NCBI GenBank assembly: GCA_949825065.1
Contig: OX463856.1
Location: 1,588,702-1,652,701 of the forward strand
Length of the DNA: 64,000 nt
Source: Odontocerum albicorne
Lineage: Eukaryota; Arthropoda; Insecta; Trichoptera; Odontoceridae
Direction: 5' to 3'
Under the pieces are notes generated by a model. It saw only the letters and a program-made list of their open reading frames with translations, ran no database searches and was not told the DNA's origin. A program made the translations under genes and the position numbers. Shown one piece after another: positions 1 through 10,668 of the stretch. Every line of letters begins with the position of its first letter. Position 1 is the stretch's first letter.

Positions 1-135
1 ATTGAAAAATATGCACAGTTTATAATTTATCAATATATACAGTAAATACGGGACCATCTCAAGACAGGCAGTCCGCACTGCATCACACCAAACGTCACTC
101 GTGACATTCATGCAGAAAGAAAAGTACAGTCGCAT
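1..135 (-). repeat. LINE 3'-UTR-like dispersed repeat, fragment
   Basis: Bases about 48-130 match 52780-52860: both contain gggaccatct, agacaggc and caccacacc-like blocks and then a run of a/t-rich sequence. In the longer copy the reverse complement ends in AATAAA-like, T-rich sequence, as a LINE 3' UTR would. No coding remnant is visible here. Confidence 0.4.
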
Positions 136-785
136 ACAAATACAATTACAATAAAAAAATAAAAAGAATCAACATATTTAATGTTTATTTTAGTTATAAA
201 TACGAACATACGAGTAAGTAGAGTTGTGATAGAAAGGTCCATTATAATAAAAATATTGTTTGATCGAGTGATTTTGAAAGAAGGAAATAAAAGGAATAAG
301 ATAAACCATATCAATTGTATGAGAGGATGTGTGTTGAAGAGTAGATGGAGAAAGTATGCCGAGGAAAGTTTTGCGGTGTCGTCTCTCATTAATAATATCT
401 AAAATAATAATAAAACATATGTAATTTGAACCTCCCTCGTAAAGCATGGCACAGATATGATCGGAAATGATCTTAATATCTCTGAAGGTGTGATGCGACT
501 CAGTGTGAACTCCTGGAGCCAGGAGCGTCCAACCGTTTCATGTTGAAGGCCCATTAAGGTCCAACATTTAAACGGTCTAACGGTTGACTGCCCAAGCGTT
601 GGCCCAGACTGTTAGAATTAACAATATTTATGGTTCCCTTTTGTTACAATTTTTGTGTCCTAATTAAAACCAGCATTTCATGTAACTAACATGATAATAA
701 TAATAATACAATAATTTTGAGAAAAGACTCTCCTCAATGGTATCTAACTTGGAATTCGAATCCACTATTATTATATTTTTTTTCC
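136..785. other. No recognisable feature
   Basis: AT-rich sequence with only short, low-complexity open frames. I see no conserved motif, repeat structure or RNA gene in it. Confidence 0.6.
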
Positions 786-966
786 ACTTGGTGAGTTTAT
801 TGCCATGTGGCAATCTCTTCCAACCAACCAGAAAGGTGTTTTAAATGGGCCCTAAGTGAAAACCAGACTGGAATTCCATTTAAAAAAATCTTGATTAAAG
901 CGGGGATCGAACCCGCAAACTTTCGGATCGGCAGACAAGCGTCTTACAACCAGGCCACGGAGGTAT
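786..966 (-). mobile_element. tRNA-derived SINE (family S1), near full length
   Basis: Read on the minus strand, the element opens with a tRNA-like head. It has an A-box-like block at the high-coordinate end (tggcctggttgtaagacg) and a B box (gggttcgatcccc). A body containing ccagtctggttttcac follows, then a tail containing ggttggttggaagagattgcc. The same head, body and tail recur throughout the window. The tail is shared with the 3' end of the LINE copies at 42118, 47535, 56398 and elsewhere. Head sequence is diverged, so this is not a functional tRNA gene. Confidence 0.8.
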
Positions 967-1325
967 TATTGACGTATTATAAAATAAATACATTTAAAAT
1001 GAGTGTAAAAAGATGGAAGGTGGTGACTATGACCATAAGATAAGATATTTTTTGGCATCTGCATACGTTTAGAAAAACAAATATGCATTAAAATAACCGC
1101 AGAAAGAGTTTTCCTTACCAAGGGAAGAAAAATAATTACAAAAAAGCTTTGTAGATCTTCCGATACCTGGTAATAACGCATTCAACTTCCGGTGTAGCGT
1201 TCATATATTCTAAAAGCTGCACATGCAATCCATATATTTAATACTTAGATGTAGACCATTACACGCCATAGGACCAACAACGTCAACAGCCCTGTCATAA
1301 TACCCCATCTTATTGAGTATGTTGT
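967..1325. other. No recognisable feature
   Basis: AT-rich sequence between a SINE and a foldback half-copy; nothing identifiable. Confidence 0.5.
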
Positions 1326-1625
1326 TTATAGCTAAGGCATTAACGTTGTGGAGGTTTAAAGACATTGTAATTTATTTTTATCAAACACTGTTTATTCCAC
1401 TTTTTGTAACGGTATAACCCTACCGCTTTCAAGGCTTTCACCTCATCTTCAGGGGAGCACAAACAAGACTTAATTCTGTTCGAACTGGTACCGATATACA
1501 CGCTTCAACGGTTGGGGACTGAGGGGTAAGGGAGACATGGGACGATTTCGTCCACGAGCGGAGAGATATTTGGGATATAACTGTTTACCAGATGTTCGGA
1601 TCGATGCACTTATTGAATCGACACC
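1326..1625. mobile_element. Foldback/hairpin element, one arm only
   Basis: The arm matches the left half of the complete foldback element at 5078-5785: tagctaaggcattaacgt, then tatcaaacactgtttattcc, a ccggt/cgct block, cctcatcttcaggggagc and the inner section down to the gttcggatcgatg block. The opposing arm is absent, so this is a half element. Confidence 0.65.
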
Positions 1626-2445
1626 ATCTTATTGAATCGATTCGGAACAATCAATTTACTACGAATAAAGTATGAGGAGATTAGCGTAGAGCGCTGAGGA
1701 TGTCTGGATCTCAGTGCATAAACCGTCTTGAAACAAATATGTTGGGCTATCTAAATGGCACCTTCCGAGTGGCTGATCCGATCGTTTGTAACAACAACAA
1801 TTTTTCTACGGAGAACTGAGAACATTAAAACTTTCAAGAGACTTAAAGTTGATGAAATGTTAAAAATAATCATGGAGTAGTGACATAGGTCACTTATGGG
1901 CACTGTACAAAAGAACGCTTGATTTATTGAAAAGGAAATAGTACTCTTTGAAATTATAACACATGTAACGCTGAATATGAAGAAAAGTGCATTGACATGG
2001 TATGGTTACGTAAAAAAATTGATGAAAGATTTTTGAACGAAATTGTAGAGATGGTACGAGAGCTTACAAGTGATAACTGAACTAAATTAAGAAAAGGAAC
2101 GAGTGATTGGTCATTAAGGGACGAGTGATAAATCAATGTCATGGATAGAGTAGACACTTAAGTATTTCAGAATATAAACAGTTACACATTTAACCATGTC
2201 CTTAGACGATTTTTATGTGTCGCTCAACTCCTTCAAGGGAAAAATGAAAAAAAATAGTATAAAATTGTAAATTGTTTCATTTTGATGTTAATAAATTATT
2301 ACTTTTATAATGTTATATAAATGACTGCGGCAGCGAAACAACGTAATTATTAGCCCATCAATCGTTCTTCAATTGCATGGTGCACATCTGACGAATCTCC
2401 TGCAAACAAAAATCTAACAATAACCCTGTCGTCGAACTAAACCTT
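1626..2445. other. No recognisable feature
   Basis: AT-rich sequence without a frame longer than about 70 codons and without a match to the repeat families seen elsewhere in the window. Confidence 0.5.
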
Positions 2446-2449
2446 TGAG

Positions 2450-2506
2450 GTTCATGGCCGTGCGGTAACGCACTGGACTTCCCTGCGGAAGGTCGTCGGT
2501 TCTCCG
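2450..2506 (+). mobile_element. tRNA-like SINE head (second type), fragment
   Basis: The stretch atggccgtgcggtaacgcac, followed by ggtcgtcggttc, resembles a tRNA-derived head with A-box- and B-box-like parts. It abuts the 3' end of the LINE reverse-transcriptase remnant at 2506 and is cut off there. It differs from the S1 head. Confidence 0.4.
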
Positions 2507-3500
2507 TCATTCTTCGCCTCCAACTCCTCCTGTCTTTCGCCTCGATCCTCCAATCCTGCGCCTGTAGCAGCCGGGTTGCGTCCCTCTCAACTTCATCCTC
2601 CCATCGCAATCTTGGCCTGCCCACTCTCCTTCTTCCACCCGGGTGTCCCTCCAGGATTCTTTTGGGTGCTCGCGATGACGGCATTCTCTGCACATGTCCG
2701 GCCCATCTTAATCTGCTCAGTCTGACATGTACAGATAGCCTGGGAGCTTTGTATATATTATATAGCTCATCGTTGTATCGTATTCGCCAGGTTTCGCCGT
2801 CATTCACGGGTCCCAGGATCCTACGTAGTACTCTTCTCTCGAAGGCATCTAGCAACTCTGCGGATTTGGCTGTCAGTGTCCATGCTTCGCATTCATATGC
2901 CACCACTTTTCTAATACTTGTTTTGTACAGGGTGACTTTGGTTTTTCTATGGACACTTCTGGACTTGAACACCGGCAGTAGGGAGAAGAATGTTCTGTTC
3001 CCTGTTGTGATTCTTCTCTTAATCTCAGCATGCTCCTCGTTTTCCTTCGTTATAGTTGAACCCAGGCAGGTGAACTCTTCTACTACCTCAAAGTCATATT
3101 CATCTTTGAATCTAATGTTACCTTGTGGACCATTGTCTATTCTCCTACTCTGTTTCATGATTATTATCTTATTTTCATTAATTTCCAGTCCAACTTCTTT
3201 GGTCGCTGTCTCCAAAGTTCCAAATACTTTTGAATGGCTGTCAGGGGTCTTCCTACTATGTTGAGGTCATCTGCATACCCAACTACCTGTCTGTTTTGGG
3301 AGCATATATTAGTGTTTGCATTATTATGGTGTGTCTTTCTGATGGCATACTCCAGACTCAGATTGAAAAGTGTAGGGGCCAGTCCGTTCCCCTGTTTGAG
3401 ACCTTGAGATACGATAAGCTCATCTATGAGCTCTCCTCCTATCTTAACTCTACACTTTGTGTTGGTAGAACTAGGAAGAAGAGATTCGTTCAAGAGTAAG
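2506..3500 (-). pseudogene. Non-LTR retrotransposon reverse transcriptase, 5'-truncated and frameshifted
   Basis: Two overlapping minus-strand frames form one broken reading frame. The upstream part (3493-3164) holds reverse-transcriptase blocks GLKQGNGLAPTLFN and VGYADDLN, with the catalytic YADD box. The downstream part (3215 to about 2510) holds the thumb and C-terminus: EFTCLGSTI, SVHRKTKVTLYKT, FERRVLRRILGP, RLRWAGHVQRM and GRPRLRWEDEVERD. A frameshift lies near 3164-3215. The endonuclease and the front of the RT are missing, as expected from 5' truncation. A second copy of the C-terminal part lies at 44630-45190 on the plus strand. The family is an insect LINE of the RTE/CR1-like broad group; I do not assign a clade. 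Confidence 0.88.
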
Positions 3501-4110
3501 GAAGAGAATCACAGGGAAATTTGGAAAAAAAAATACTCTGAATGATGTAATATTTTTTTCGATTCTCATATATATTAAGTGTAAAAAAAATATCTGATAT
3601 CTGATAAATCTTGGACTTATTTAGAATTCAGGTTTCCATAGACGGCTATCGTTTTGGTTAAAAAGTAATTTTTTTTCTTACAATAGTTTTAAGTGGATAA
3701 TCCCTGTCTTAGAAACAATGTATGTTAGCAAAAACAAATAAATACATACAACCTGCACAATCAGATAAATGTGTCCGTATTGTTCTGTCTCGGGAGTGTA
3801 CATCTAAATTACATAGCAGAGGCGATGCCGCCTGACGTAATTACAGTTCCGTCGGCCTACACTGCCGCCTCAATTATTGGGGACACCAAATGAACACTTC
3901 GCATCGGAATAAAATTATTTTTATTTCTTATTGTTAGCACTGAAGGAATGAGGGTTGGTACGTGTGACATCCGGAATACTTAATGCGTCATTTTATTTCT
4001 TCATCAAAATGTTAATTAATTTTTTTTACAGCGTGTTTATACGACACTTGTGATTTACTCTTCTAGTATAGATTTTGTCGTCTTCTGCGAAATATTATAT
4101 TGTGTCACGT
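3501..4110. other. No recognisable feature
   Basis: AT-rich sequence with no long frame; no match to the dispersed families described here. Confidence 0.5.
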
Positions 4111-4111
4111 T

Positions 4112-4187
4112 TTCGTTGTATACAGTAAAACCTAGCGGGTGTATTGCCATGTGATATACGAGTATGTTTGAACCAACCAGAAAAATC
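4112..4187 (-). mobile_element. SINE S1 tail fragment
   Basis: Begins cgttgtatacagta and continues through the common tail (ctagcgggtgtattgccatg, then gaaccaaccagaaaaatc). It lies immediately next to a plus-strand S1 copy, giving two S1 pieces head to head. Confidence 0.7.
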
Positions 4188-4188
4188 T

Positions 4189-4390
4189 CCTTACCTTAAT
4201 TGGTAAGACACCTGTCTTCCGACCTGGAGGCTGCGAGATTGATTCTCGTTGGAATCAAGGTTTTATTAAAAAAATATTATGGTCTGGTTTTTATTAAGGA
4301 ATTTTTAACATCTTTCTTGCTGGTTGGAAGAGATCGCCAAATGATAATAAGCCCGCCAGGTTGTAATATATACAACAAATACGTATTGAA
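4189..4390 (+). mobile_element. tRNA-derived SINE (S1), full length
   Basis: The plus-strand copy starts with a tRNA-like head (ttggtaagacacctgtcttc), has a weak B box (gagattgattctcg), then the tctggtttt body. It ends with gctggttggaagagatcgcc, the cccgccaggttgta tail and atatacaacaaa. Order and length agree with the minus-strand copy at 786-966. Confidence 0.8.
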
Positions 4391-5077
4391 ACAATTAAAA
4401 TATTCAAGAAGTCGTAACAAAGCGGTTAATTTGAAGCCCTTGGTACGACTCCATCTGGGATTTTTTTACATAAAAAAATTATTAATCGGTTATATACAAA
4501 TAAATACAAAAAAATGTTTATTACAGGAACTGCCCGTCTTTTGTTTACCACTATATAATACGATCGTCGTTCTGCAGGTACATATTACATTGTTTATTTA
4601 CTGATTGAGGCGTTGAGGGTACCTCTACACTTCAATCACTTGTATAAGACAATAACATTTATACTACAATTAAGGAATGTTTGTAAACACAACCACATAA
4701 TTTACATTTGTAAAAAATACTTTTATTGCGATTGTTCACAATGTGAATAATTTATTTGTGGCTGTTGTTTATCATTAGAAAAACTTGACAATAGTTGACA
4801 GACCGTCAGCATCAAGATGATCATAAAAATAACACCTGTGAAATAACACGTCGTGTTTGAAGCTATGGCCAAACGCTTCACCAAAAATAATGTAGTTAAA
4901 AAATAAATTATATTTCTAATCGGTTAACGGAATAAAAATATTCGGTTTTTCAGTTATTTGAAAGTTGTAAACTTTGGAAGCCCTAGTCATACCCTGTAAC
5001 TTGCTAGATCGAAGGAACTATTCCCATGATCACTAGTTACCAAGTAACTAATCAAGCCTGAAAACACAACAAATAGT
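4391..5077. other. No recognisable feature
   Basis: AT-rich sequence; short open frames only. Confidence 0.5.
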
Positions 5078-5785
5078 TGTTTATAGTTAAGGCATTAACG
5101 TTGTGGAGGTTTAAAGACATTGTAATTTATTTTTATCAAACACTGTTTATTCCACTTTTTTGTATCGGTATAACCTTACCGGTTTCAAGGCTTTCACCTC
5201 ATCTTCAGGGGAGCGCAAACAAGACTAAATGCTGTTCGAACTGGTATCGATATACACGCTTCAACGGTTGGGGGCTGAGGGGTGGGAGAGGCATGGAATG
5301 ATTTCGGCCAAGAGCGGAGATATTTTTGGGATACAACTGTTCACCAGATGTTCGGATCGATGTACTGACTTAGAAATTTCTAGAGCCTCTAATCTGTCCA
5401 ATTTATTTCCGTTACTACTGATATGTAAGAATTTGGCATCACTTGGCATACTTTTTCTGTCGATGATGCCAAATTCTTACATATCAGTAGTAACGGAAAT
5501 AAATTGGACAGATTAGAGGCCCTAGAAATTTCTAAGTCAGTACATCGATCCGAACAACTGGTGAACAGTTGTATCCCAAAAATCTCTCCGCTCTTGGCCG
5601 AAATCATCCCATGCCTCTCTCACCCCTCAGCCCCCAACCGTTGAAGCGTGTATATCGGTACCAGTTCGAACAGCATTTAGTCTTGTTTGCGCTCCCCTGA
5701 AGATGAGGTGTAAGCCTTGAAACCGGTAGGGTTATACCGTTAGAAAAAAGTGGAATAAACAGTGTTTGATAAAAATAAATTACAA
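5078..5785. mobile_element. Foldback element with very long inverted repeats
   Basis: The sequence is almost entirely two inverted arms of about 320-330 bases meeting near 5455-5465. The outer arm carries tatcaaacactgtttattcc, then a ccggttt block, then cctcatcttcaggggagc. The inner arm carries atatgtaagaatttggcatc and its complement. Arm identity is high, so the transcript or single strand would form a near-perfect hairpin. The arms have no transposase. Shorter relatives at 6255, 19206 and 52015 keep the outer parts, consistent with a non-autonomous foldback/MITE family. Confidence 0.85.
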
Positions 5786-6254
5786 CAACAAATAGTGTAT
5801 AAAATAAGATACACACTACAGTAGTGGCTCTATCCGATTGCATAACGCCACGCCATATTGAGGTGTGCTAAAAAAAGTCATTAACAAAGTTACATATGTA
5901 CATTTTTTCGACATGAAATCAAATCGATTAGTTTGATTGCACGTCTCCACTCGTTTCGATTATGAATAATCCACCGAGACGCCGGAGTGGGCATGTTGAG
6001 AGGTGCAGATAATAATACGTCTTGCGGGTGCCAGGCATCGGGAATCGAACTGATGGGACGGGCCGATAGCGGCCGGCAGGCGAGACTTGTATAAGTAATG
6101 ATCGAATTAAGTACTAATTAAACACCCACCAACACTTAAGGTGCCCATTGTGATTTATCTCAGTCAACTGAGATCAGATCAGTGGTGGAGTTTTGATTAG
6201 ATGATGATGCTGCAGGGATTTTCAGCGTTTGTGTTTTATTACGACTTTATCAAG
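5786..6254. other. Unassigned sequence with a tRNA-like patch
   Basis: Around 6025-6085 the reverse complement reads like a SINE head with a B-box-like block (agttcgattcccga). The rest of the interval has no identifiable element. Confidence 0.35.
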
Positions 6255-6415
6255 TCTTATAAGATATTATAATTTATTTAGTCAAACACTGTCATGTTTG
6301 TGCTACCCTGATAATGCGGTGAAAACATTGAAACCGGTAAGGTTGTACCGTTATATTATATAAAGAATAAACAGTGTTTGACTAAACAAATAAGCCTTCA
6401 AAGTTTTATAACCTT
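6255..6415. mobile_element. Short foldback MITE
   Basis: Left end ttagtcaaacactgtc and right end gacagtgtttgactaa-type sequence (acagtgtttgactaaac) are complementary. The inner block tgaaaccggtaaggttgtac is the same as in the long foldback at 5078-5785. The hairpin is shortened to about 130 bases. Confidence 0.75.
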
Positions 6416-6419
6416 GACT

Positions 6420-6660
6420 ATTTTTTATTTATTTTACACATGGCAAGAAATATACATAATTTGCGAGAAAACAACAGGTTATTTAATTCGGACACACAAT
6501 TTTAATGGATCTGGGTTTGTTGTCTTTCATTTGTCGTGTCCCCAGTAAACTAAGCTTTTGGTCGTATCTCACTGAGGACATATAGCATGAAAAAATAAAT
6601 CGATACTTCTTTCCGATTTTGGATTATGTAAAACCTTGTTGCACATTCTCATCCACCTGA
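6420..6660 (-). mobile_element. LINE 3' UTR copy (family F), truncated
   Basis: Matches 34495-34760 in the same orientation and the complement of 60430-60690: cacatggcaagaaatataca, then the gtcccca/gtaaactaagcttttg block, then tctcactgaggacat. The T-rich low-coordinate end is the 3' terminus on the minus strand. The copy is joined at about 6660 to a mariner fragment. Confidence 0.7.
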
Positions 6661-6870
6661 CAAACAATGACACCTTCTGATTTCCACTTGTTTCGATCGA
6701 TGACGCATGACCAGTCTGAGCAGCACTTCACATCATATGAAGATACCAAAAATTGGGTCGATTCGTGGATAGCCTCAAAAGATGATGATTATGACCGACG
6801 CGGTATCCGTATGCTGCCAGAAAGATGGGAAAAAGTAGTGGCAAGCGATGGGCAATACTTCGAATAAAAC
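6661..6870 (+). pseudogene. mariner transposase C-terminus (cecropia-like), fragment
   Basis: The 66-residue frame begins TPSDFHLFRSM and ends LPERWEKVVASDGQYFE then stop. In mariner transposases the first block surrounds the third catalytic aspartate and the second is the usual C-terminus. The preceding catalytic aspartates and the N-terminal DNA-binding domain are absent. No inverted repeats were found around it, so it is a relic rather than a complete element. Confidence 0.85.
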
Positions 6871-6974
6871 ATGAGGTTCCGTTCTTTCACAATAAATGCC
6901 CAATTTTTGATAAAAAAACGGCGGAAACTTATTTGTTCACCAATACATATGTACACATGACGCGAAATCAAAAT

Positions 6975-7061
6975 CCTCACACTTCATCACTCCAGATAGA
7001 CTATAAATTATATATACATTTATAATTTATAGTCTATCTAGAGTGATGAAGTGTGAGGACT
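6975..7061. repeat. Long palindrome
   Basis: Two arms of roughly 40 bases, from about 6978 and ending about 7060, are complementary (cttcatcactcc... and ...gagtgatgaag) around an AT core at 7015-7020. One mismatch/indel site is visible. It could be the remains of a hairpin MITE. Confidence 0.85.
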
Positions 7062-7394
7062 TTGAAGACTATTATACTGTTTAAGTCTAAATAGATAAAG
7101 CAATCTATTTTCTAATTTTTATTCTTCAAGGTTCCTTTTTCCGGAGGTAGGCCATCATCATGAGTGTCTCTTGAGGCAGCAGCTTTAACACGATATGGTA
7201 TTCCAATCTTTACTCAGAAGAACCAAAAACATTGTGATGAAATCTTTAGTATCCTCCATAACATTATGGAATGGATACATGGACGATGAGAAGTAAGGAA
7301 ATAAATATGATTTAAGATGTGATGATGGAGGGGGATGCTGTGTATCCCATGGACCATAAGACACACTAAACGTCTGTATCATTAAAAAAATAGT
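7062..7394. other. No recognisable feature
   Basis: No repeat family or coding motif identified. Confidence 0.5.
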
Positions 7395-7735
7395 GACTTT
7401 TAATTTATTTAACACTTTTATCGCAAATACAATCTGGCGGACTTATTGCCAGGCGGCAATCTCTTTAGTAAATGAAGCAAATTAAATGGTCGCAAAAAAC
7501 ATTCAAATGACTATCCATCCCCATGAAATCCATGCACACATACGTGAAAATATAACCACAAACCCCACAAAGACGGACAGTCAACCGAACGTTTATTTTC
7601 ATATAAAGTGAGATATCATCAATTAAAGGAAAAGGAAGGGATGGTGGAGAGGAAATGAATAAAAATCAGGAATGAAACACGTTATGAAACATCTTAAAGC
7701 ATGCCAAAGACGGAGCGAGTCTAACATTAAAATTA
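7395..7735 (-). mobile_element. 3' end of SINE-partner LINE (family L)
   Basis: Read on the minus strand, it ends in the tail shared with the S1 SINE (cgcaaatacaatctggcgg, then ttgccaggcggcaatctc on the plus strand). Sequence up to the aagcatgcca and cggagcgagtctaac blocks matches 42118-42480, 56398-56770 and 61305-61600. Only the 3' UTR region is kept. At about 7776-7810 a short plus-strand SINE-tail-like piece follows (ggttgtaatgtatacgaca). Confidence 0.75.
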
Positions 7736-7935
7736 ACTATCGAAAGGCTCTCGACAATTTACAAAAAAATTATCTGTCCGGTTGTAATGTATACGACAAA
7801 AGAGTTATACAACAATTGAACAATACAACTTTTAAACCAGATGATGTCCGTTGGTTCGATTTGCAATTTAATTACTAATTTTGATTTTAATTTCATATAC
7901 CTGTCAACTATATTAAAATATAAAGTTTCGCCTCT

Positions 7936-7984
7936 GTTATGAATGTAATTTATTTATTGTTTGATAAATAAATTACATTCATGA
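7936..7984. repeat. Short palindrome
   Basis: The arms atgaatgtaatttatttat and ataaataaattacattcat flank a short tgtttg-type loop, a perfect hairpin with 19-20 base-pair arms. Confidence 0.9.
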
Positions 7985-8035
7985 AATTCGGTGAAGTGTA
8001 AAAATTTGAATGGGCTATTCTGAGAAGTGGTTTTT

Positions 8036-8133
8036 GTTTAATTGTAGTCATTGTTTATTGCGAATACTGATTTATATAATAAAATGATTATTGTAGTCAC
8101 TGTTTATTGCGAATATTGATTTATATAATAAAA
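8036..8133. repeat. Direct duplication, about 50 bp
   Basis: The block starting attgtagtcattgtttattg is repeated immediately downstream with two substitutions (cactg for cattg, attga for actga). Confidence 0.85.
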
Positions 8134-8269
8134 TTATTATTAATTACACATAGAAAAACGTTCAACAAACTTATTGCACACGATTTTCGGTGATGAGACG
8201 TACTGACTACTATTTGTACGTGGTATTGCTTCATTATATGCATAAAGTAGATCATGTATTAGAACGAAC

Positions 8270-9203
8270 GGTGTTTTGACTGAGTGGTTTGATATTTCAA
8301 AAGGAGTTAACCACGGATGCGTTATGTCACCCTGGTTGTTCAATATTTATGTAGATTAATGTGTTAAGGAAATACATAAGACAAATGTCGACTTAAAAAT
8401 GTTGAATGTGGACGTACACAGATTACTGTATGCTGATGACATGGTAGTGTTGGCGAAGAGTGAATATGTATTACAGATTTTGAAGTAAATTGTACGAGAG
8501 ATGCAAAGAGAAAGATTTGACAATGAATGTTGCGAAATTCAAGGTAATGGTGATAATAGTGTGAAAGTAAATGTGATATATGGGTGAATAATGAAAGATT
8601 GGAGTAAGTTCAGGAATTCTGCTATTTGGGTAGTATTTTCTCAGATAATGGAAGAGTTAAGAGAGATATCTAACAACGTGTAAGTCAATGGGGCACTAAT
8701 TCATAAATACTTGAACCGGGTATTATCAAAATCTGCTAAGATAATAGTGTTTTGGCGCCAACTTTGTTTTATGGGAGTCAAATGTGGACATTGAAAATTA
8801 CTGATAGCAATCGAATGAGTGCTGTAGAAATGCTTGCATTGAGAAGAATACACGGGGTGACAATGTATGACATATTTACGGATTGAAGTGTTTAAGGATG
8901 TGGCTTAAGGCTTAGGTGTTGAGTAAAATGAAGAAGAGCAAGTGGAGATTTGAGCATGTGGAACGAATGGGAGAAAGACTAACAAAACAAATATGTAGTG
9001 CAAATGAGAGTGAAAGGCGTGTAAGAGGAAGACCAAGGAAAGTATGGTTGTATTAAGTTAACGAAAATTTGAAAGAAAGAAACGTAGAAAGTCAGAGAAA
9101 TAGTAGAATTTGTATAGATACGGAGGAGGCTAAGGATGTGTGTCGTGATAGGAAAGTCTGGCGCTCTGTTCTCTATGCCTACCCCGAGAGGGAAATGCTG
9201 TGA
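8270..9203 (+). pseudogene. RTE-like LINE reverse transcriptase, decayed
   Basis: Across several frames the plus strand encodes recognisable reverse-transcriptase pieces. In order these are GVNHGCVMSPWLFNIYVD, RLLYADDMVVLAKSE (catalytic YADD), WTLK followed by NRMSAVEM and LRRI, and then EHVERMGER, LTKQICSANES, GRPRKVW and a terminal EEAKDVCRDRKVWRS block. Stops and frameshifts interrupt it many times. The order and spacing fit an RTE-type ORF without its endonuclease. Further copies of the terminal part lie at 18180, 21835, 29340, 38590, 39915, 48715 and 63334. Confidence 0.88.
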
Positions 9204-9282
9204 TGATATATACGAGTATTTTAATGACTCATTTTAATGATAATGTATATATAAATCGCGCACACCTGATTTAATAGATATC

Positions 9283-9577
9283 CCTTGATAATTACCAATT
9301 ATATTTGAGGGAAACGTCGAACATAAAAAATAACATACAGACAGCCGTTGATAATGACCAATTATATTTGAGGGAAACGTCGAACATAAAAAATAACATA
9401 TAGACAGTCCTTGATAATGCCCAATTATATTTGAGGGAAACGTCGAACATAAAAAATAACATATAGACAGTCGTTGATAATGACCAATTATATTTGAGGG
9501 AAACGTCGAACATAAAAAATAACATATAGACAGTCCTTGATAATGACCAATGATATTTAAGGGAAACGCCGAACATA
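9283..9577. repeat. 63-bp tandem array, about 4.6 copies
   Basis: The unit contains ataatgaccaattatatttg, then agggaaacgtcgaacataaa and a caga.gt.c junction. Copies begin near 9283, 9346, 9409, 9472 and 9535 and differ by a few substitutions; 63 is divisible by three, so the minus strand stays open across the array. It follows directly on the RTE remnant. Confidence 0.95.
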
Positions 9578-9811
9578 AAAAAGTTAGTCGAGTAAATCTC
9601 GGCGTCTCCTACTCACGAAATATTCTGGGAGTTGCGACTTGAGATTTTCCGCGATAGGTGGTATTTCTGTTAAATGTACCAAAACGTGTTCCACTCTAGT
9701 TTCCACTTATGTCCCCTAAAATGTTTCCGGTTGTAGAAGAGTTACTTGATAATACGGTTTAATATTATAGTTACATAGCAGTAAGCCCACCCCACCAGAT
9801 GCAGATACTAT
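9578..9811. other. No recognisable feature
   Basis: No family or motif identified. Confidence 0.5.
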
Positions 9812-10061
9812 TACAGTAAGTCGTCGACTTACGACCCATGCGACTTACGATATGATATGATAAAGAAAACAAAGAAAAACTCGAATAATAATAAAAAAGA
9901 AACCATAGAGAAACCCGATAAATGACAGTGGTGATACACTGATTATAAAAAGAACATAGAAAATATGCACGGAAATTATTGCATAAGCCGACTTACGACC
10001 AGATCAACTTACGAACGGTTTATCGGAACCGAGTGCGGTCGTAAGTCGACGAATATCTGTA
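9812..10061. mobile_element. MITE with imperfect terminal inverted repeats
   Basis: The left end (tacagtaagtcgtcgactta) and the complement of the right end (tacagatattcgtcgactta) match at most positions and both continue cgacc. The motif cgacttacga recurs inside at 9850 and near 9990-10015, as subterminal repeats often do. No coding sequence. The LTR retrotransposon begins six bases beyond its right end. Confidence 0.65.
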
Positions 10062-10067
10062 TATGTT

Positions 10068-10650
10068 TGTACCTGCCTGTATACCTACCTAAATGAATTG
10101 TCAAATTAACGAGTGAATTGTTAAAACACAAATAAATTAAATTAATTATTGTTGATCATAAACATACAGGGTCATTGACCGATCAAGTATTCATAGATAG
10201 CTACACGTCAAGAACGGCGACAATGTTTACTATTTTTATAGTACCCGCGATTTGTCCAGTCATCTCCAAATATAAATAATTAACCTACCGCCAATTTACG
10301 TGCCAGAGCGAGACGGAGCATGTAACGCGAACTGGTTCACCCATTTGTATAAAAGACCGGCGCTCCGATAAATAAAGATATATTCGTATTGTCATTCAGT
10401 CAACTGTCAAGACTTTGTTATTTATTTACCTGCTGTCCACTTATCGATTTATATCCGCATTCCTGAGTCCATATTTATTGACAACAAATCAAGATCATCA
10501 TGACTTATAGAAATAAGCAATTCGCTATATTGATGATTCTGTACGAGAAGTAACGCAGAATCAGCGAAAACGAAGATAACGATGTCGATATCAAGATCAT
10601 CAGCACGTCCTAATAGGACACGTGCTACACTGATCTACACCACCGTTACA
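10068..10650 (+). repeat. 5' LTR
   Basis: Starts TGTACC and ends TTACA. Contains TATAAAAG at 10348-10355 and AATAAA at 10371-10376, the order expected for promoter and polyadenylation signal in a compact LTR. Differences from the 3' LTR include gtcaaattaa/gtcaaaataa, gttgatc/gtttatc and four to five others. Confidence 0.92.
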
Positions 10651-10668
10651 TTGGTGACTCCGAAAGAA
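10651..10668 (+). promoter_or_regulatory. Primer-binding-site-like motif
   Basis: TTGGTGACTCCGAAAGAA immediately follows the 5' LTR, where minus-strand DNA synthesis would be primed by a tRNA. The tRNA species cannot be named without a tRNA set. Variants of the same motif recur at about 10708 and 10754 (cattgctgaacccgaacg, cattggtgaacccgaacg). Confidence 0.6.

Noticed and set aside
786..966. tRNA genes (here and at other S1 heads)
   Set aside because: A and B boxes are present but no cloverleaf with paired acceptor arm can be drawn, and each head is joined to the same SINE body.
2662..3264. 200-codon plus frame at 2662-3264
   Set aside because: It is antisense to the LINE reverse-transcriptase remnant, whose protein motifs are on the minus strand.
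9292..9576. CRISPR-like array at the 63-bp repeats
   Set aside because: Units are directly adjacent with no variable spacers; this is an ordinary minisatellite in a eukaryotic context.
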